From Narthecium ossifragum (lineage: Eukaryota; Streptophyta; Magnoliopsida; Dioscoreales; Nartheciaceae): 64,000 bases of DNA. The notes below the pieces were generated by a model, which saw nothing but the letters and a program-made list of their open reading frames with translations, had not been told where the DNA came from and made no database searches. The position numbers and the translations under genes are program-made. The DNA lies in assembly GCA_963920575.1 (NCBI GenBank), contig OY986970.1, positions 3,501,654 to 3,565,653 on the forward strand. Reading direction: 5' to 3'. This document shows positions 60,073 to 64,000 of the stretch, piece by piece. Within the stretch, counting starts at the first letter, position 1. Every line of letters begins with the position of its first letter.

Positions 60073-62255
60073 TTGTCATTTAGTTCTCCATGACATCCAA
60101 CTTGTCATTTAGTCCCCTATACAATATCATAAGTCTTTTAGTATCATTTTAGGGGAAAAAGACCACACAACCCTTATAGGTATTTTTGAATTAGTTAGTT
60201 GGCATTAATTAGAGTGATTGGGAATACATGTACCTCATCCCAATACAGAAAAGGCATGCATCCAACCACTTATGGCTGGATGCATGCATTAATGAGGGCA
60301 TTAAAAGTAAAAAAAATACTGAAAAATAAAGGAAAAATACCAGAAAATATGAAAATTGCCGGAAAAAAGAAAAATGGTAAAAAGGTATAAAACTATACCA
60401 AAAAATATAAAAAAAAATTTGGAATTTTTTTTGGGAGCAGCCATTAATGGTAAAAAAGGAAATTACTGAAAAGTAGAAAAAATTAACGGAAAATAGAAAA
60501 ATGATAGAAAAGTAGGAAAAATGATAGAAAAGTAGGAAAAATTACTGGAATATAGAAAAATTTTGCGGAATTCTTTTTGAAAGTAATTACTAATTATTGG
60601 AAAGTGATTACCAAATATTAGAAAGTGACTACAAAATAACGGAAGTAACTACCAAATATTGGGAAAGTAACTACAAATATTGAAAAGTAATTACTAAATA
60701 TTCGAAAGTGACTACAAATATTGGAAAGTAACTACAAAATATTGGAAAATTATTACAAATATTGTGAAGTAACTACCAAATATTGGAAAGTAACTACCAA
60801 TATTGGTAAGTAACTACAAAATATTGGTAAGTAACTACCAAATATTGTAGAATTTTTTTGTAGTTACTTCACAGCCCCATGTAGTTACTTTCCATTTCTG
60901 ATAGTTACTTTGCAATCCCTGGTAGTTACTTTACTCTCCCTTGTAGTTACTTTACTCTCCCTTGTAGTTACTTTCCATTTATGGTAGTTACTTCCCAATC
61001 CCTAATACTTACTTTCCAAATATTTGTAGTTACTTTCCAATATTGGTAGTTACTTCCCAATATTTAGTAGTTACTTACCAATATTGGTAGTTATTTCCCA
61101 ATATTTGTAATAATTTTCCAATATTTTGTAGTTAATTTCCAATATTTGTAGTCACTTTCCAATATTTGGTAATTACTTTCCAATATTTATAGTTACTTTC
61201 CCAATATTTGGTAGTTACTTCCATTATTTTGTAGTTACTTTCCAATATTTGGTAATTACTTTCCAATATTTATTAGTTACTTTTCAATTTTTGGTAATCA
61301 CTTTCAAAATTTGGTAATTACTTTTCAATATTTGGTAGTTACTTCATTATCTTGTAATTACTTCCCAAAATTTGTAAACACTTTTCAATATTTTGTAGAT
61401 ACTTTCTAGCTAATATTTGTAGTCACTTTTCAATATTTGGTAGTTACTTCCCAATATTTAGTAGTTACTTACTAATATTGGTAGATACTTTCCAATATTT
61501 GGTAGTTACTTCACAATATTTGTAATAATTTTCTAATATTTTGTAGTTACTTTTCAATATTTGTAGTCACTTTCGAATATTTGGTAATTACTTTCCAATA
61601 TTTGTAGTTACTTTCCCAATATTTGGTAGTTACTTCCATTATTTTGTAGTCACTTTCTAATATTTGGTAATCACTTTCCAATAATTAGAAATTACTTTCA
61701 AAAAAAATTCCGCAAAATTTTTCTATATTCCAGTAATTTTTCCTACTTTTCTACCATTTTTCCTATTTTTCCGCATATTTTTCTATTTTCCGTTAATTTT
61801 TTCTACTTTTCAGTAATTTCCTTTTTTAACGTTAATGGCTGCTCCCAAAAAAAATTCCAAATTTTTTTTATATTTTCCGGTGTTTTTTTAAACTTTTCTA
61901 CCATTTTTCTCTTTTTTCCGACAATTTTCCTATTTTCTGGTATTTTTCCTTTATTTTTCAGTATTTTCTTTTTTACTTTTAATGCCCTCATTAATGTATG
62001 CATCCAGCCATAAGTGGCTGGATGCATGCCTTTTCTGTATTGAGAATAGGTACATGTATTGCCAACCACTCTAATTAATGTCAACTAACTAATTCAAAAA
62101 CTATCCATCCATATTTCATTAAAAAAATGCATAAAGGACATTTTGGAGATAAAAAAGTACAGCTGTACATAAAAGAGACTAAATGACTTAAAAATTTTCA
62201 AAGAAACTAAATAGCAAATAACTCTTCCCAAAAGACTAAATGATAATTATCCGTA
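60073..62255. mobile_element. Foldback element built of GTTACTTTCC repeats, 2.2 kb
   Basis: The outer arms (about 60073-60600 and 61690-62255) are inverted copies. Shared landmarks are GTCATTTAG at the ends, CATGCATCCAGCCA(T)/TAAGTGGCTGGATGCATGC, GAGGGCATTAAAAGTAAAA and GCGGAATTTTTTTTGAAAGT. The inner parts are arrays of a degenerate 19-22-base unit. It appears as GGAAAGTAACTACCAAATATT on the left (60600-60850) and as TAGTTACTTTCCAATATTTG on the right (60860-61690), meeting near 60850. No coding capacity beyond short open frames in the arms. The ends are approximate and no target duplication was found. Confidence 0.8.
60600..61690. repeat. GTTACTTTCCAATATT minisatellite, inverted at 60850
   Basis: More than 40 degenerate units. 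Left of about 60850 the motif is on the minus strand, right of it on the plus strand. Spacing varies between 18 and 23 bases. Units differ mainly at TTT/CCC positions (TTACTTTCC, TTACTTCCC, TTACTTTTC). Confidence 0.85.
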
Positions 62256-62768
62256 TCTTTTTTTTTCCACAAATGAGTCCATTTCTTTCACAATTAATCA
62301 TCAACTTGGGCACCTGCATGTAGACAAAGCAAATGGGATTTTTCCAGGCTGGCGATGTGATCCGATATGGCTGTTTTCTCCTTTTTTTCTCTTGGAGAAT
62401 ATATGGTGGATGCTGAAATGTTGGCTAGGTGTGGAAAGACGTACTTGACTTGCAATAAACGATCGAGTCTAAAGTCCAATATATTTACTTGGAATCTCTA
62501 TGGATCGGTTTCTTAATTTAAAAGTTTTTGTCCTTCCAGAGAAGTGTCCACAAAACGTCTTGACCGGGCTCTATGGAGCCATCGGAAGAGAGTGTACTGT
62601 TGAAAGGCACTTCGCATATTAGTGTCACAAATATCCACAAATGGGATTTTTCCCGGCCGTCTTCCAGAGTCTGGATGCATGATGCTTCTCGCATATTAGT
62701 GTCACTGATATCCAAGAAATAATAAACATGACATTAATATGCAAAAAGTAAGATGAAGTTGCACTGGT
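62256..62768. other. Intergenic, small direct repeats
   Basis: CGCATATTAGTGTCAC occurs twice (about 62613 and 62691), each followed by a near-identical ATATCCA word, and CAAATGGGATTTTTCC occurs at about 62330 and 62637. No gene. Possibly a degraded element. Confidence 0.5.
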
Positions 62769-62776
62769 ATTGCAAC

Positions 62777-63411
62777 CATGGATTTCCATATCGGCCGGTA
62801 CAGTGCGTACCGGCCGATTTTTACCAGACCGGTGGCTAACCAGTCCGGTTTTCCCCCCCGGATCGGATTAGGGGGGGATCGGATGTGTACCGGCCTGTAC
62901 CGGTTTGAGGAAGAGAGATGGAGAGGGGGAAGCAGAGAAAAAATAAGGAATGAGACAAAATAGGTTACATGAGTATTTATATCCATAACCTAATCCGGGT
63001 TGGATCTAAAGACAAAATAGGCCGGATTGCGGGGGCGCTGCCCCGGACCCCGTTCACTCTGCGTAGTGTGTCATAGTCGAGTCAGCGACAAAATCCAAGA
63101 CATCCAATGCACAACAGTATTGTATTATACTACTTTGACAACTTGTCACTCTGCTTTCATATAAGAAATGATATTTGGCCAATTGGAGATGTTGAATACA
63201 AGTGAATATCAATTTTAATTGTTAATTACATTAGTTAGCTTCAATGTATTTCAAATCAAATAAGAAACCAACAAAAACACCCTAGAACATGCCAAATAAG
63301 CCTTTCATGACCGGTTTGCCGGCGTACCGGTCCGGTACGCACCGTACCGGCGGTACGTACCGTACCGGCCGGAGACCGGAACGGCGCGTACCACCGGTAT
63401 GGAAATCCATG
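62777..63411. mobile_element. hAT-like TIR element rich in CCGGTAC palindromes, 635 bp
   Basis: The ends are inverted repeats: left CATGGATTTCCATATCGG, right in reverse complement CATGGATTTCCATACCGG. Perfect 8-bp direct duplications ATTGCAAC flank it (62769-62776 and 63412-63419), the target size of hAT elements. Both subterminal regions are crowded with GGTAC/CCGGTAC palindromes (62795-62900 and 63310-63395). The centre is AT-rich apart from a GGGGGCGCTGCCCC palindrome at 63031-63044. A 94-codon minus-strand open frame overlaps the left end, but I see no support for it as a gene. Confidence 0.85.
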
Positions 63412-63420
63412 ATTGCAACT

Positions 63421-64000
63421 ATAGATTTGTTATTTAGTCCTCTATAACATCCTAACTTGTCATTTGGTCCCCTGTACAAGATCATAAGTCTTTTAGTATC
63501 ATTTTAGGGGAAAAAGACCACACTACCCTTATAGGTATTTTTGAATTAGTTAGTTGGCATTAATTAGATTGGTTGGAAATACATATACCTCTTCCCAATA
63601 CAGAAAAAGCATGCATCCAGCCATGGATGCATGCATTAATGAGGGCATTAAAAGTAAAAAAGAAAATACTGAAAAATAGAGGAAAAATACCAGAAAATAG
63701 GGAAATTGTCGAAAAAATGAGAAAAATGGTAGAAAAGTATAAAACAATACCGGAAAATATAAAAAAAAATTTGGACTTTTTTTTGGGAACAGCCATTAAC
63801 GGTAAAAATGGAAATTACTGAAAAGTAGAAAAAATTAATGGAAAATAGAAAAATATGCCGAAAAATAGGAAAAATGGTAGAAAAGTAGGAAAAATTACTG
63901 GAATATAGAAAAATTTTGCGGAATTTTTTTTGAAAGTAATTACTAAATGTTGGAAAGTGATTACCAAATATTGAAAAGTGACTACAAAATAACGGAAGTA
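63421..64000 (+). mobile_element. Second copy of the foldback element, left arm (cut by window end)
   Basis: Collinear with 60073-60660 in direct orientation: GTTATTTAGTCC, TTTAGTATCATTTTAGGGGA, AGTTAGTTGGCATTAATTAG, ATACAGAAAAAGCATGCATCC and GAGGGCATTAAAAGTAAAA all recur. It enters the GAAAGTAATTACTAAAT array before the window ends. Similarity is about 90% by eye. In place of the palindromic CATCCAACCACTTATGGCTGG, this copy has the shorter CATCCAGCCATGG. Confidence 0.88.

Noticed and set aside
60199..60390. Lys-rich open frames in the foldback arms (also 61803-62084 and 63573-63821)
   Set aside because: They recur only because the arms are repeats of one another; low-complexity Lys/Asn-rich peptides with no domain.
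60600..61690. CRISPR-like array of short repeats
   Set aside because: The repeats are degenerate, spacing is too short for spacers, the orientation flips at the centre, and this is plant nuclear DNA.
62702..62986. 94-codon minus-strand frame at the left end of the hAT-like element
   Set aside because: It spans the element boundary and the palindromic terminal region, so it is unlikely to be a conserved gene.

Overview
The window is nuclear DNA of a flowering plant. The genes contain many spliceosomal introns, a glyoxysomal citrate synthase and a plastid ribosomal protein with a transit peptide, a plant-type malectin/LRR receptor kinase, and plant transposon families (Mutator-like, PIF/Harbinger, L1 LINEs with RNase H, Ty3/gypsy, TRIM). 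GC-rich first exons that fall to AT-rich introns (MACPF, RPL13, PII-2-like genes) suggest a monocot, probably not a grass; this is inference from composition only.

Six host genes are supported exon by exon. (1) 1117-2535 +, intronless LRR receptor-like protein of the PII-2/RLP29 type. (2) 6095-10558 -, seven-exon MACPF protein of the CAD1/NSL1 family. (3) 24925-29315 +, 13-exon peroxisomal citrate synthase with a clear PTS2. (4) 33512-35085 +, four-exon plastid ribosomal protein L13. (5) 35686-42199 -, 24-exon malectin-LRR receptor kinase (LRR-VIII-2 type). (6) 48649-54104 +, 15-exon WD40 protein of the WDR55 type. For each multi-exon gene I derived the splice sites by hand. All phases close and the predicted lengths (582, 517, 247, 1018 and 354 aa) fit the families. 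The genes are unrelated housekeeping, defence and signalling genes and form no operon-like unit.

The rest is dominated by transposable elements. At 3.3-4.3 kb and 23.8-24.6 kb are MITE-like elements that share an inverted dispersed repeat. At 11-15.7 kb lie a GTTACTTTTC-type foldback repeat, a GATCGG minisatellite, and a gypsy pol remnant with a 2.3 kb LTR, apparently nested in an older element. At 16.3-22.1 kb three L1-type LINE fragments are clustered, and a TRIM with PBS, PPT and a perfect 5-bp target duplication sits in the reverse transcriptase of the first. At 30.8-31.3 kb is a Harbinger transposase remnant. A Pack-MULE with a perfect 9-bp target duplication (31962-33276) carries a DOG1-domain fragment and ends 235 bp before the RPL13 start codon. 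At 43.8-44.6 kb and 45.8-46.6 kb are two long-TIR elements; the second carries the 3' part of a GRF-zinc-finger-type gene.

The last 9 kb is entirely mobile DNA. A 4.5 kb Mutator-like foldback element (55351-59877) has coding exons inside its inverted arms and an antisense spliced gene in its core. A 2.2 kb foldback element (about 60073-62255) is built from degenerate GTTACTTTCCAATATT repeats in opposite orientations, and a second copy runs off the window end. Between them is a hAT-like element full of CCGGTAC palindromes with a perfect 8-bp target duplication (62777-63411). No rRNA, tRNA or CRISPR feature was recognised. No previously undescribed pathway could be demonstrated. The most unusual items are the transposons that carry host gene pieces and the GTTACTTTCC foldback family.
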